Shown: positions 9,430-17,431 of the stretch, piece by piece
Layout: every line of letters begins with the position of its first letter
Position numbering within the stretch: position 1 is the first letter of the stretch
Assembly: GCF_029854705.2 (NCBI RefSeq)
Contig: NZ_CP139035.1
Location: forward strand, 248,001 to 312,000
Direction of reading: 5' to 3'
Length of the DNA stretch: 64,000 nucleotides
From: Akkermansia sp. N21116
GTDB taxonomy: Bacteria; Verrucomicrobiota; Verrucomicrobiia; Verrucomicrobiales; Akkermansiaceae
Position numbers and translations under genes: made by a program
The notes under the pieces: model-generated
Databases searched by the model: none
What the model saw: the letters and a program-made list of their open reading frames with translations, nothing else
Told to the model about the DNA's origin: nothing

Positions 9430-10677
9430 TCAAATGTCCGCAGGCAGTTCCGTCTGCGTCTCTTCGTCGGTAAGGTAGCACCCGGGATCCGAACCGTACC
9501 AATGCCCATTGGCAAAGGCGGCACGCGTGCGGAAACCGCCGCCGCAGAGGGCAAAGTGACGGCAGGTATGGCAACGTCCCTGGATATTTTTCTGGCGTTC
9601 CAACGGATCATCCGAAGCCCGCAATTCGGGCAAGATGTCCACAGCGGCTCCGGCACGGGCTTCCCATATATCGGAGAATTTGTCGTTTTTAACGCACCCG
9701 AGGGTCACGGACTGCCAGAATTGGTCGGGATGGACGAGGCCCTGAGTGTCGATGTTGGCAATGCCGCGGCCGGAACTATTGGAACCGCCGCCATTCCAAC
9801 GCAAAAGCCGAAGTGTTTCGGCAGCACGAGGAGAACCTTCCCTGAGCTGGCGCAAGAGCAGATAAATACCGTCGGCAGGCTGGGTCACCGTAAGCACTTC
9901 GCGCGTTTTGCCTTCCGACTTCCATTGTTCGACACGACGAATCAGGGAATCCATGGCATCGCGAGCTTCATCGGGATGGAGGGTCTGTACTTCCACACCG
10001 CGTCCGGTCGGAACGAGGTGATAGAAGCAGACACGCTGGATGTCCTGCTCGTCGATAAAGTCCAGGATTTGTTCCATGCACTGGACATTGTTGCGCGTCA
10101 GAGTCAGACGCAGGCCGGTCTTCTGCCCGGCTTCGCTGCACAGGCGGAACCCGCGGACAGCTTGTTCGAAGCTACCCTTCACGCCGCGAAACTGGTCATG
10201 CACTTCGCCGATGCCGTCCAGGGAAATGCCAACATAGGCGGTATTGAGCTCCTTAAGGCGGGCAGCGATTTCAGGAGTAATTCTCGTACCATTCGTCGAA
10301 ATGGTCACTTTGAGTCCCTTGCCGGTGGCACGCTCGACAAGGTCGAGGAAACGGGGATGAACCATCGGCTCACCGCCGGAGAACAACAGGGCATTGACCT
10401 GGTACTCGGCCAGGTCGTCAATGACGGAACAACATTGATCCCAGTCCAGTTCACCGTCAAACTTGTTAGCGGAGGCATCGGCATAGCAATGGACGCAACG
10501 GAGGTTGCAGGTGCGGGTGACGTTCCAGACGACAATCGGTTTGCGGCTCCGGGAGGATGTGGGCGAACACCCTTCCGCCGCACCTCCTGCGGCGCGGCCG
10601 GCACCGTGACCGGAACCGTATCTCAAATGGTCCGCAGGCTGTTCGGAGCCTGTCCAAAGTCGTGTAATATTAATCAT
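9430..10677 (-). CDS. ahbC: Radical SAM protein, AhbC-like (12,18-didecarboxysiroheme deacetylase)
   Basis: A 415-aa radical SAM enzyme. AhbC removes the acetate side chains of 12,18-didecarboxysiroheme to give Fe-coproporphyrin III in the siroheme-dependent heme route. The start MINITRLW with LRYG a few residues on is typical for AhbC/NirJ. The SAM [4Fe-4S] motif is CNLRCVHC (C57, C61, C64), followed by FSGGEPMVHP. A C-terminal Cys cluster CHTCRHFALCGG would bind an auxiliary cluster. Residues 22-45 hold a Gly/Ala-rich insert with a Cys. The ATG overlaps the end of the AhbD-like gene by 8 bp, so the two are translated together. NirJ-type function is the alternative, but no nir genes are nearby. 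Confidence 0.78.
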   Translation of the reverse strand: MINITRLWTGSEQPADHLRYGSGHGAGRAAGGAAEGCSPTSSRSRKPIVVWNVTRTCNLRCVHCYADASANKFDGELDWDQCCSVIDDLAEYQVNALLFSGGEPMVHPRFLDLVERATGKGLKVTISTNGTRITPEIAARLKELNTAYVGISLDGIGEVHDQFRGVKGSFEQAVRGFRLCSEAGQKTGLRLTLTRNNVQCMEQILDFIDEQDIQRVCFYHLVPTGRGVEVQTLHPDEARDAMDSLIRRVEQWKSEGKTREVLTVTQPADGIYLLLRQLREGSPRAAETLRLLRWNGGGSNSSGRGIANIDTQGLVHPDQFWQSVTLGCVKNDKFSDIWEARAGAAVDILPELRASDDPLERQKNIQGRCHTCRHFALCGGGFRTRAAFANGHWYGSDPGCYLTDEETQTELPADI

Positions 10678-11734
10678 GGGAAGAAGTTTTTTTGACGGGT
10701 TGGTAACAGCAAAGATTATCCTCGGCAAAGGCATCCCCAAACACAGCGTAGGCACGGGAACGCGAACCACCGCAAACCGTCCTGTACTCACAACGCCCGC
10801 ATTTGCCGGTCAGGGCATTGTCGTCGCGCAGTTTCCGAAAAAGCGGGTGGTTGCGGTACACGTCTGCCACATTGTCGGAACGCACGTTCCCGGTCGTTAC
10901 CGGCAAAAAGCCGGAGGGCTGGATCTCACCCGTGTGGGAAATAAACAGAATCCCTTTGCCATCGCGGGTAGGCACGGCACGGCGGGCCGGTTTTTCACCA
11001 TGCGCCCGGGCTTCCTGCAGGGCAACACGACGAAAGTGATGGCCTTCCGTCGTCTTGACACCGAACGGCACTTCCTTGCTGACCTGCGCCAGCCTGTGCC
11101 ACACTTCCTCGACCTGTTCGGCCGTCGGCATCTGGTCAAGAATCGCACGGCCCGTCGGTACCAAAAGAAACACGCTCCACATGTCGGGCCGTATTTCCTT
11201 CACCAGCTCGACAAAGGCATCGAACTCCGCCAGCGTACTCCTGGTAATCGTCGTGTTAACTTGAAGATGGATCCCTGCCTCACGAGCGCGGCGAGCCGCT
11301 TCCAGAGTCCGTTCAAAGGTATGGGGAATTCCCCGGAAGGCATCATGCGTCGCCTCAGTAGCTCCGTCCAGACTCAGGGACATACTCTTCACGCCGGATT
11401 CCTTCAGGGCGGCAAAGTCCTCATGCAACAGGCGGGCCGTAGCCGCCGGACTCAAGGCCACATGCAGCCCCTTCCCGGCTGCCGCCCGGATGATGTCGTG
11501 GATGTCGCGGCGCATCACCGGATCTCCGCCGGTAAGAACCAGCATCGCGGGATTGAGACCTACCAGGTCATCGACCAGTTTCAGAGCTTCCGCACTGTTC
11601 AACTCATCGGGGTGTGCATGCGGCTGGGCCGTCGCCCGGCAATGCTTGCAAGCAAGGGCGCAGGCACGGGTCACCTCCCAGAACACGAGGAGGGGGCGTT
11701 CATGCAAATTGATTTCATGAAGATTAGGACGCAT
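10670..11734 (-). CDS. ahbD: Radical SAM protein, AhbD-like (heme synthase)
   Basis: A 354-aa radical SAM enzyme resembling AhbD, which oxidatively decarboxylates two propionates of Fe-coproporphyrin III to make heme b. It has the SAM motif CALACKHC (C25, C29, C32), the LTGGDPVMR stretch, and a C-terminal auxiliary cluster region with CGRCEYRTVCGG and a later DNLCC. The beginning MRPNLHEINL followed by ERPLLVFWEVTRAC is characteristic of this group. It is first of the two-gene unit with ahbC. AhbD-like proteins can be confused with other SPASM proteins; the tight link to ahbC supports the heme role. Confidence 0.75.
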   Translation of the reverse strand: MRPNLHEINLHERPLLVFWEVTRACALACKHCRATAQPHAHPDELNSAEALKLVDDLVGLNPAMLVLTGGDPVMRRDIHDIIRAAAGKGLHVALSPAATARLLHEDFAALKESGVKSMSLSLDGATEATHDAFRGIPHTFERTLEAARRAREAGIHLQVNTTITRSTLAEFDAFVELVKEIRPDMWSVFLLVPTGRAILDQMPTAEQVEEVWHRLAQVSKEVPFGVKTTEGHHFRRVALQEARAHGEKPARRAVPTRDGKGILFISHTGEIQPSGFLPVTTGNVRSDNVADVYRNHPLFRKLRDDNALTGKCGRCEYRTVCGGSRSRAYAVFGDAFAEDNLCCYQPVKKTSSHD

Positions 11735-11848
11735 GACAGTGTGGCGCGATGCTAGGACGAAATCATGACTCCGGCGAGCAAAAAGGGCGACCTATTGAAT
11801 ATTTTTTTAACCATTCCATTTTCCGAATTCCCGGATTCCTCCGGTACA

Positions 11849-12823
11849 TCAGCGGCGAAAACGTTCCAACTCGCCCAATCCCAGGATTTCATCAACTGCC
11901 ATAGCACCGGCTCCGATCAGCCCTGCCTCGGAGCCGAACCTTGCAGGGAGCAAGACAAGTTCCTGCTTGTGCAGGAAGAAAAGTTGTTCTTCCAGAGATC
12001 GCCGCAGCGGAGCAAAGAGCAGATCCCCTGCCTTGGCAACACCTCCCCCGATAATAAAAGCTTCCGGAACAAAAGCGTACATCATATTCATGATCAGACA
12101 GGCCAGCTTATCCGCACAATCCTCCCAGATACCCAGGGCAATGGGGCAGCCCTCCCGGGCGGAACGCTCCAATTCACGCGGCGTACAATCTGCCGGGAGT
12201 TTAAAAATACCCGCCTCGGCATACCGGGCAACAGCATCCGCAGCCAATTCGTTATTACCAATGTATTCCTCAATGGCCCCTTTGTTACCAAACGGTCCCC
12301 GGCGCCCCTGATAGTCGATACTCGTCTGCCCCAATTCCGCGGCAGACACCCTTCTGCCTCTCACCATGCGGTCAAACATGACCATACCGCCGCCAATCCC
12401 CGTCCCCATCGTCAGGCAGACCAGGCTCTGCAAGCCCTTGCCCGCACCCATCTTCCACTCCGCGTAAGCCATGCAATTGGCATCGTTATCCAGCACGGCA
12501 GGGAGCTTCAGAGCCTCCTCCATCATCTGAAGAACGGGAACTTCGTGATCCCACACCGGAACATTCGTCAACTGGTAGAGGATACCACGATGGTAATCGC
12601 ACCAGCCCGGCATCCCCATGCCGATAGCGGCTACATCCGGACAATTATTCCTCAACTCCCGCGCCGTTGCAATCATCGCCTCAATAATTGCCTGAGGGCT
12701 GCCGAACGCCCCTGTCGGAATAGGAGGGGCAACGGTTACCAATTCTTCACCGCGGGTCACTCCCATCTTGATGGAAGTTCCTCCGAAATCGATCGCAATC
12801 GCGCTGGGCTTGTCATTCGTCAT
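11849..12823 (-). CDS. ROK family sugar kinase (glucokinase-like)
   Basis: A 324-aa ROK-family kinase, probably phosphorylating glucose or an N-acetylhexosamine. It has the N-terminal phosphate loop AIDFGGTSIKMG, the catalytic DNDANCMAYAEW, and the glycine-rich LTMGTGIGGGMV. The usual zinc-binding signature GHxxxxxxxxxCxCGxxGCxE is altered: here it reads GQTSIDYQGRRGPFGNKGAIE, with Gln for His and no cysteines, so this is a zinc-free variant. In a mucin-degrading context GlcNAc or ManNAc kinase activity is possible, but nothing decides it. Confidence 0.8.
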   Translation of the reverse strand: MTNDKPSAIAIDFGGTSIKMGVTRGEELVTVAPPIPTGAFGSPQAIIEAMIATARELRNNCPDVAAIGMGMPGWCDYHRGILYQLTNVPVWDHEVPVLQMMEEALKLPAVLDNDANCMAYAEWKMGAGKGLQSLVCLTMGTGIGGGMVMFDRMVRGRRVSAAELGQTSIDYQGRRGPFGNKGAIEEYIGNNELAADAVARYAEAGIFKLPADCTPRELERSAREGCPIALGIWEDCADKLACLIMNMMYAFVPEAFIIGGGVAKAGDLLFAPLRRSLEEQLFFLHKQELVLLPARFGSEAGLIGAGAMAVDEILGLGELERFRR

Positions 12824-12910
12824 GCCGGGACATCATGCCCAATCGCCGCATACTGAAAAGTAAAAACTGCTGCTTGATCCCGGAATGATGAATCCGCATG
12901 ATAGGTGCAC

Positions 12911-13444
12911 ATGAGTTTTTCCATCGAACTTCCCGGCTCCGACGAATGGTTCATGCGCCAGGCCATGCGCGAATCCCGAAAAGCCCTGGCCAAAGGCGAG
13001 GTTCCCATCGGTGCCGTCATCGTCAAGGACGGACACGTCATCGCCCGCGGATGGAACCAGGTAGAAACGCTTAAGGATGCTACAGCCCACGCGGAAATGA
13101 TCGCCCTGACAGCCGCCCAGGAAGCCATCGGCGACTGGAGGCTTGACGGCTGCACGCTTTACGTCACCAAGGAACCCTGCCCCATGTGCGCAGGAGCCAT
13201 CGTCCACTGCCGTCCGTCACGGGTTGTTTTCGGATGTCCCGATGCGAAGGCGGGAGCCGCCGGAGGATGGATCAACCTCCTTGATGCCAACCCTCCGCTC
13301 AATCACAAATGTGAAGTTATTCCCGGTGTCCTCGGACAAGAATGCCTGGACGACATCCAGCAATTTTTCCGGGCAGCCCGGCGCACGGCCAAAGAACGAA
13401 AGTTAGCCGCCCGCGAAACGTCCGAAGAAAACGACGACGAATAA
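12911..13444 (+). CDS. tadA: tRNA-specific adenosine deaminase
   Basis: A 177-aa enzyme that converts adenosine-34 of tRNA-Arg(ACG) to inosine. The zinc site is complete: HAEM (H60, catalytic E62) and PCPMC (C90, C93). The VPIGAVIV and WRLDGCTLYVTKEPC stretches are as in TadA. ATG 12911 is preferred over GTG 12905, which is only two codons upstream. The acidic C-terminal tail (about 20 residues) is beyond the catalytic domain. It diverges from the ROK kinase gene. Confidence 0.92.
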   Translation: MSFSIELPGSDEWFMRQAMRESRKALAKGEVPIGAVIVKDGHVIARGWNQVETLKDATAHAEMIALTAAQEAIGDWRLDGCTLYVTKEPCPMCAGAIVHCRPSRVVFGCPDAKAGAAGGWINLLDANPPLNHKCEVIPGVLGQECLDDIQQFFRAARRTAKERKLAARETSEENDDE

Positions 13445-13594
13445 TATTCACCCTGTCTGCCCACAAGCCAAAAGCGAAGATATGCCATACATATCGGCGA
13501 AATTCGCTGCTATTTGCATTTGCATTACCGGCGCACTCAAGGCAATCTAATCCCCGCTATGGGATGCAACTCACACCACGACGAAGATTCGGCC

Positions 13595-14497
13595 ATGGAA
13601 CGCAAGCCCTCCTGGATCAAGGTCAAATTACCCAGTGGCCAAGAGTTCTGGGATGTCAAACACCTGATTGAAGGTAAAAAGCTCTTCACCGTCTGTGAAG
13701 AAGCCCACTGCCCGAATCGGTACGAATGCTGGAGCCAGAAAACAGCTACTTTCATGATCGCCGGAGATCGTTGTACACGCGCCTGCGGCTTCTGTGCTAC
13801 CAAAACAGCCAAGCCCCTGCCCCTGGATCCCGAAGAACCCTCCCATGTCGCCGATGCCATCGTCCATATGCAGCTCAAGCACGCCGTGATCACTATGGTC
13901 ACGCGCGACGATTTGCCCGATGGAGCCGCAACCCACTTCGCCAATGTCGTCCGAGCCATCCGCAAAGCCAGCCCATCAACGGTCATCGAAGTGCTCACCT
14001 CCGATTTCAACGAAAAGGAATCTTCCCTGCGCACCATGATGGATTCCCGTCCGCACATCTTCGGGCACAACCTGGAAACCGTCGAACGCCTCTCTCCCCT
14101 CGTCCGCTTCCGTGCCCAGTATCGCCGCTCCCTGCGCGTCCTGCAACGAGCCAAGGAAATGGTTGACGGCAAAGTCTCCACCAAAAGCGGCATCATGCTC
14201 GGTCTCGGAGAAACCGAAGACGAAATCTTCAAAACCATGGACGATCTTCTCACTCACGGCGTCACCGTCCTCACCATGGGACAATATCTCCGCCCGACGA
14301 AAAATCACTTGCCTGTCGTCCGATTCGTCCACCCGGATGATTTCGCCCGTTACGAACAAATCGCCCGAGACAAAGGATTCCGGCACGTCGCCTCCGGCCC
14401 TCTCGTCAGAAGCTCCTATCACGCCGCCAGCTTCCACCCCGAAGCCGACGTCATGGATGCCATCAATGAAGATCTCAAAAAAGCGGGAGAAATTTAA
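13595..14497 (+). CDS. lipA: Lipoyl synthase
   Basis: A 300-aa radical SAM enzyme that inserts two sulfurs into protein-bound octanoyl groups. Both cluster motifs are complete: auxiliary CEEAHCPNRYEC (C34, C39, C45) and SAM CTRACGFC (C60, C64, C67), and the family C-terminal RSSYHA is present. The start at 13595 gives MERKPSWIKVKLPSG, matching the normal LipA N-terminus; in-frame TTG 13514 and ATG 13559 would add residues with no family likeness. No lipB is visible here. Confidence 0.93.
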   Translation: MERKPSWIKVKLPSGQEFWDVKHLIEGKKLFTVCEEAHCPNRYECWSQKTATFMIAGDRCTRACGFCATKTAKPLPLDPEEPSHVADAIVHMQLKHAVITMVTRDDLPDGAATHFANVVRAIRKASPSTVIEVLTSDFNEKESSLRTMMDSRPHIFGHNLETVERLSPLVRFRAQYRRSLRVLQRAKEMVDGKVSTKSGIMLGLGETEDEIFKTMDDLLTHGVTVLTMGQYLRPTKNHLPVVRFVHPDDFARYEQIARDKGFRHVASGPLVRSSYHAASFHPEADVMDAINEDLKKAGEI

Positions 14498-14501
14498 AAA
14501 C

Positions 14502-14542
14502 GTTCTTGATTTTACCATGATCAGTCCTAGGTTAAACCTACA
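14502..14542 (+). promoter_or_regulatory. Possible promoter and small palindrome ahead of the cytochrome c peroxidase gene
   Basis: Downstream of lipA, TTGATT is followed after 16 bases by TAGGTT, which would serve as -35 and -10 boxes. The second box lies inside a palindrome (TAGGTTAAACCTA) that could be an operator. The peroxidase ATG is at 14564. This is a visual match to sigma-70-like boxes only. Confidence 0.3.
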
Positions 14543-14563
14543 CCGCAACCCTTACCCTACCGA

Positions 14564-15955
14564 ATGATGAACAAGCTTTGCAGCCTCTCTAAATCAGTAT
14601 TGATCGCCGGAGGAACCTTCGTTGTATCCGCAGCCTTGTCTCCCCTGCTGATTCCGGGATCGCCCTCTCCCCAAAAACTGTCTCCCGCCCAGGCCAAGGC
14701 TCTCGTGGAAGCTACATTGAAGAACAAATGTTCGGAATGCCATGTTCCAGGTTATACCAAACTGGGGCTCCTCAACACGCTTTCCGGCGGACTGCAGGCA
14801 CGCCACATCCGCAATGGCATCCGTGCTTTCGACATGTCACAGCCCATGACGGAAGTAACATGGGCCAAGTTGGAACACGCCATTTCCTCCGGTTCCATGC
14901 CGCCACCTTCCTTTACGGCTGTCCATTGGGGTTCTACCTTGAAGCCACAGGAAAAAGACGCCATCCTGAACTGGATTCGCGACACCCGCGTTTCCAAATA
15001 CGCAGGAAGCCCGGTGGCTCCCCAATTCAAAACGGAACCGATCCAACCCATCCCGGACGCTCTCCCTGTCGATGCCAGGAAAGTAGCTCTCGGAGAGAAA
15101 CTCTTCCACGACAAACGCCTCTCCATTGACAATACGGTTGCCTGTTCCACCTGCCACGTCCTCGACAAGGCCGGTACAGACAATCTCCCCGTCTCCGAAG
15201 GCGTCAAAGGACAAAAAGGCGGCATCAATGCCCCGACCGTTTTCAATGCAGCCTTCCACTTCATCCAGTTCTGGGACGGACGTGCCAAAAATCTGGAAGA
15301 ACAAGCTGGCGGCCCCCCCCTCAATCCTGTCGAAATGGGTTATGCCCATCCTGAAGACTGGAATGCCATCGCCAATAAACTGAAGCAGGACGAGCCTCTG
15401 ACCAAAGAATTCCTCGCCGTCTATCCTGAAGGCTACAGTGCCAAGACGATCACCAATGCCATCGCCGAATACGAGAAGACCCTCATCACCCCCAACAGTC
15501 CCTTTGACCGTTACCTCAAGGGAGATGAAAACGCCATCAGCAAGGAAGCCAAGGAAGGTTACGCCCTCTTTAAGAAGAACGGCTGCCAAGTCTGCCATGT
15601 CGGCGTTGCCATGGGGGGACAATCCTTCGAATTTGCCGATCTCAAAGGTAATTTCTTTGGTAATCGTCCGCTGACCCAGGATGACAATGGGCGCATGAAC
15701 TTCACCAAGTCCCAGAGCGACATCCACAAATTCCGTGTTCCTACCCTGCGTAACGTTGCACTAACTTGGCCGTACATGCACGACGCCTCCGCCAAAACTC
15801 TGGCAGAAGCCGTTGATAAAATGTTCAATTACCAGATTGGCCAGCCCAAGCCCACCAAGGAAGAAGTCAGCAAGATCGTAGCCTTCCTCAATACATTGAC
15901 CGGAGAATACAACGGCAAGCCCCTCCGGGGACAACCTGCCATGGATGCTCAGTAA
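14564..15955 (+). CDS. Triheme cytochrome c peroxidase-like protein
   Basis: A 463-aa exported cytochrome of the bacterial CcpA/MauG family, which reduces hydrogen peroxide in the periplasm or carries out related oxidations. After a signal segment (residues 1-32) come three heme c sites: CSECH (56-60) in an extra N-terminal domain, then CSTCH (194-198) and CQVCH (341-345) in the two standard domains. Classical enzymes have only the last two, so an added domain may be a built-in electron donor. The following sequences RVPTLRNVALTWPYMHDAS and FWDGRAKNLEEQ are typical. A C8 run (15313-15320) encodes the GGPP turn in frame. Confidence 0.9.
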   Translation: MMNKLCSLSKSVLIAGGTFVVSAALSPLLIPGSPSPQKLSPAQAKALVEATLKNKCSECHVPGYTKLGLLNTLSGGLQARHIRNGIRAFDMSQPMTEVTWAKLEHAISSGSMPPPSFTAVHWGSTLKPQEKDAILNWIRDTRVSKYAGSPVAPQFKTEPIQPIPDALPVDARKVALGEKLFHDKRLSIDNTVACSTCHVLDKAGTDNLPVSEGVKGQKGGINAPTVFNAAFHFIQFWDGRAKNLEEQAGGPPLNPVEMGYAHPEDWNAIANKLKQDEPLTKEFLAVYPEGYSAKTITNAIAEYEKTLITPNSPFDRYLKGDENAISKEAKEGYALFKKNGCQVCHVGVAMGGQSFEFADLKGNFFGNRPLTQDDNGRMNFTKSQSDIHKFRVPTLRNVALTWPYMHDASAKTLAEAVDKMFNYQIGQPKPTKEEVSKIVAFLNTLTGEYNGKPLRGQPAMDAQ

Positions 15956-15986
15956 AAAGCATCTCTCCTTCCCGATCTTATAAGAA

Positions 15987-16037
15987 AGGGCTGCCCGCCA
16001 AGCTTCAAAATCACAGCGGGCAGCCTTTTCGTTTTTT
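15987..16037. terminator. Strong intrinsic terminator between convergent peroxidase and bioA genes
   Basis: A perfect 10-bp GC-rich stem (GGCTGCCCGC at 15989-15998 with 16016-16025) is followed by TTTTCGTTTTTT on the + strand and preceded by AAAG, so it can also act leftward. It ends the peroxidase gene (stop at 15955) and perhaps bioA (stop at 16061). Confidence 0.85.
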
Positions 16038-16060
16038 ATCTTCTTCAGGAAATACGCCCG

Positions 16061-17374
16061 TCACGCATTTTTTTCAGCGGCAAGACAGGCATCTTCGACA
16101 CCTCGGATCAATGCGTAAAATAGAGCTCTCAGTTCCTGCTCGTTAATGCACAGGGGAGGCATGACAACGATAGTATCCACAATCGGACGAGTCAGAAGGC
16201 CATAGGGTCTCATGGCAAGACAAGCATTCATCCCCATTCCCCATTCCTTGGGATAAGGGGAACCGTCCGGACGGGAAACATCAATACCCATCACCATGCC
16301 GGCTTGGCGGAAACCACTCAAAAAAACAGACTTTTGGCAGGCATCCTTTGCCAGTTCTCGCATCAAGGCGATCTTGGGGGGCAAGGACTCCAGCACGGCT
16401 TCATCCCGGAACACGTCCAGACTGGCCATAGCCGTCGCACATCCCAATTGGTGGGCTGTGAAAGTATGACCATAGAAAAAAGCTCTGCGTTCTTCTCCCA
16501 GGAAAGCATTGTAGATTTCCTCCCGGGTTAGCGTTGCTGCCATAGGAGTATAGCCGGACGTCAGTCCTTTGGCCGTACAAAGGAAATCCGGTACGACACC
16601 TTCCTTGAGACAGGCAAACATATGGCCCGTGCGTCCATATCCGGTCATCACCTCATCAAGAATCAGGTGTATCCCGTTCTCCTCCGTCCAGGCACGAAGT
16701 TCGCGCAACATCCCTTCTGGCCATACGTTAATCCTGTTGACTCCTTGTACGACAGGCTCGATCACCACTGCTGCCGTACCGGTAATTACAGAAGCCGGGA
16801 GGCTACGCAATTCCTCCATGCAGCGAACATGCCTCACATCAAACCCCGCTGCACGAAAACGGTCGAAGTACAAGCTTACTCCCCCGAGGGCGGCGGCCCC
16901 CATCGTATCCCCATGGTAACAGTTATCGAAAGCGATAAATCCCTGGCGTCCTTCCTGCCCCGTTTGGATGCGGTACTGACGTTCCATTTTGATGGCAGAC
17001 TCCAATGCCGTCGATCCATCATCAGAGTAAAATACGCGAGACAACGTCCCTTCAGGGAAAAACGCACACAGACGTTCCGCCAACTCCGATGCCAGGGGAT
17101 GGGCGAATCCGAGGTAGGATGTCTGGCACACCTTATCCAACTGAGCTTTCATCGCCGCAATGATGGACGGATGCCCATGACCATGGATATTGCACCAAAT
17201 AGAGCTGTTGCCATCGATATAACGGCGTCCTTCGCTATCTTCCAGCCAAACGCCCTGACCGGAGACCAGCATCAAGGGTTCAAAGTCCGGGTCACACCAT
17301 TGCGATTGCGCCGTGAAAGGGTGCCAGCAGTGTTTCTTGTCCTGTTCAATCCAGCGTCGGGTATCCGTATTCAC
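16061..17374 (-). CDS. bioA: Adenosylmethionine-8-amino-7-oxononanoate aminotransferase
   Basis: A class-III PLP aminotransferase of about 437 aa that makes 7,8-diaminononanoate in biotin synthesis using SAM as amino donor. The N-terminal WIEQDKKHCWHPFT with SSIWCNIHGHGHP is diagnostic of BioA. LILDEVMTGYGRTG holds the PLP-ring Asp, and TAKGLTSGYTP the Schiff-base lysine. GTG 17374 is chosen because the protein then begins VNTDTRRW as in other BioA; a TTG at 17410 is possible. No other bio genes are in the window. It lies 57 bp downstream of dnaB on the same strand. Confidence 0.92.
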   Translation of the reverse strand: MNTDTRRWIEQDKKHCWHPFTAQSQWCDPDFEPLMLVSGQGVWLEDSEGRRYIDGNSSIWCNIHGHGHPSIIAAMKAQLDKVCQTSYLGFAHPLASELAERLCAFFPEGTLSRVFYSDDGSTALESAIKMERQYRIQTGQEGRQGFIAFDNCYHGDTMGAAALGGVSLYFDRFRAAGFDVRHVRCMEELRSLPASVITGTAAVVIEPVVQGVNRINVWPEGMLRELRAWTEENGIHLILDEVMTGYGRTGHMFACLKEGVVPDFLCTAKGLTSGYTPMAATLTREEIYNAFLGEERRAFFYGHTFTAHQLGCATAMASLDVFRDEAVLESLPPKIALMRELAKDACQKSVFLSGFRQAGMVMGIDVSRPDGSPYPKEWGMGMNACLAMRPYGLLTRPIVDTIVVMPPLCINEQELRALFYALIRGVEDACLAAEKNA

Positions 17375-17431
17375 GAAGCGGATTATGCCCACCACCGAAC
17401 AGGGAAACAAGTGGAATCAGGACAACGAACC

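Noticed and set aside
10466-10657. Small frames opposite and within the ahb genes
   Set aside because: They overlap the radical SAM domains completely and have no independent support.
15313-15320. C8 tract inside the peroxidase gene, and other C/G runs of 7-8 (3107, 49572, 52332)
   Set aside because: The genes are in frame with intact families on both sides; such runs are common here and no frameshift is seen.
13976-15727. Long minus-strand open frames opposite lipA and the cytochrome c peroxidase gene
   Set aside because: lipA and the peroxidase carry complete motif sets on the + strand; the antisense frames are shadows.
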